Positions 63,954 to 64,000 of a DNA stretch of 64,000 bases are shown piece after piece. The stretch covers positions 310,001-374,000 of the forward strand of contig NZ_JAAATY010000003.1 of the NCBI RefSeq assembly GCF_013280595.1, written 5' to 3'. Position 1 is the first letter of the stretch; each line of letters begins with the position of its first letter. The translations under genes and the position numbers were made by a program. A model generated the notes under the pieces. It saw only the letters and a program-made list of their open reading frames with translations. It searched no databases and had not been told where the DNA came from. This stretch comes from Kibdelosporangium persicum. Lineage in GTDB: Bacteria > Actinomycetota > Actinomycetes > Mycobacteriales > Pseudonocardiaceae.

Positions 63954-64000
63954 CGCGCCCGCGTGATCGGTGTACTCGACCTCACGGCGCTTGGCCAACC

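Overview
The window is high-GC, gene-dense chromosomal DNA from an actinobacterium, most likely Pseudonocardiales (the Amycolatopsis/Kibdelosporangium/Lentzea/Saccharothrix group). Evidence: many GTG/TTG starts, twin-arginine signal peptides, a phosphatidylinositol mannoside (PIM) pathway, and gene order close to the Mycobacterium tuberculosis Rv2581c-Rv2614c segment. No phage, plasmid, CRISPR, tRNA or rRNA genes were seen. Family names come from recognising motifs in the translations, not from a database search.

Layout. 0-3.5 kb: a Tat-exported xanthine-dehydrogenase-type molybdoenzyme (three subunits, the catalytic one cut by the window edge), divergent from pnuC-nadR (nicotinamide riboside uptake and NAD synthesis). 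3.5-7.1 kb: a YibE/F membrane protein, a small membrane protein, a glyoxalase-II-like hydrolase and a membrane-anchored cyclophilin. 7.2-16.8 kb: AraC-type regulator, then the conserved block rel-apt-secF-secD-yajC-ruvB-ruvA-ruvC. 16.9-23.8 kb: an accessory insertion, absent from the mycobacterial order, carrying a four-gene operon (FOXRED2-like flavoprotein, alpha-hydroxy-acid oxidase, atypical membrane-anchored P450, cation/proton antiporter). 23.8-29.8 kb: yebC with a 76-bp tandem duplication of its 3' end, pdxT, an amino-acid permease, a secreted TIM-barrel protein with its TetR regulator, and pdxS. 30.0-40.4 kb: EF-G2, then LemA/NUDIX protein-pimA-patA-pgsA, a MarR/YceI pair, a repeat-rich gap, and HIT-thrS.

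40.5-64 kb is accessory: a DUF305 lipoprotein and a secreted LVIVD protein; a two-ATPase/two-permease ABC exporter; maleylacetate reductase with a GntR/FCD regulator; a kinase-like protein; a DrrAB-type exporter controlled by a WYL regulator; an MFS exporter; DNA polymerase IV; TetR, ArsR and MarR regulators; a Tat-exported GH95 alpha-L-fucosidase; a VOC protein; a double GNAT acetyltransferase; a LacI regulator; and two branched-chain amino-acid ABC ATPases running off the right edge.

Points most worth a second look: the four-gene redox operon (18.6-22.5 kb); the yebC-tail array that also supplies the 5' end of the next gene; a 187-bp fold-back, MITE-like element placed exactly between two convergent stop codons (62.25-62.44 kb); a shared TATCWGATA operator before the GntR gene and the fucosidase gene; and clean palindromic operators beside several regulators.
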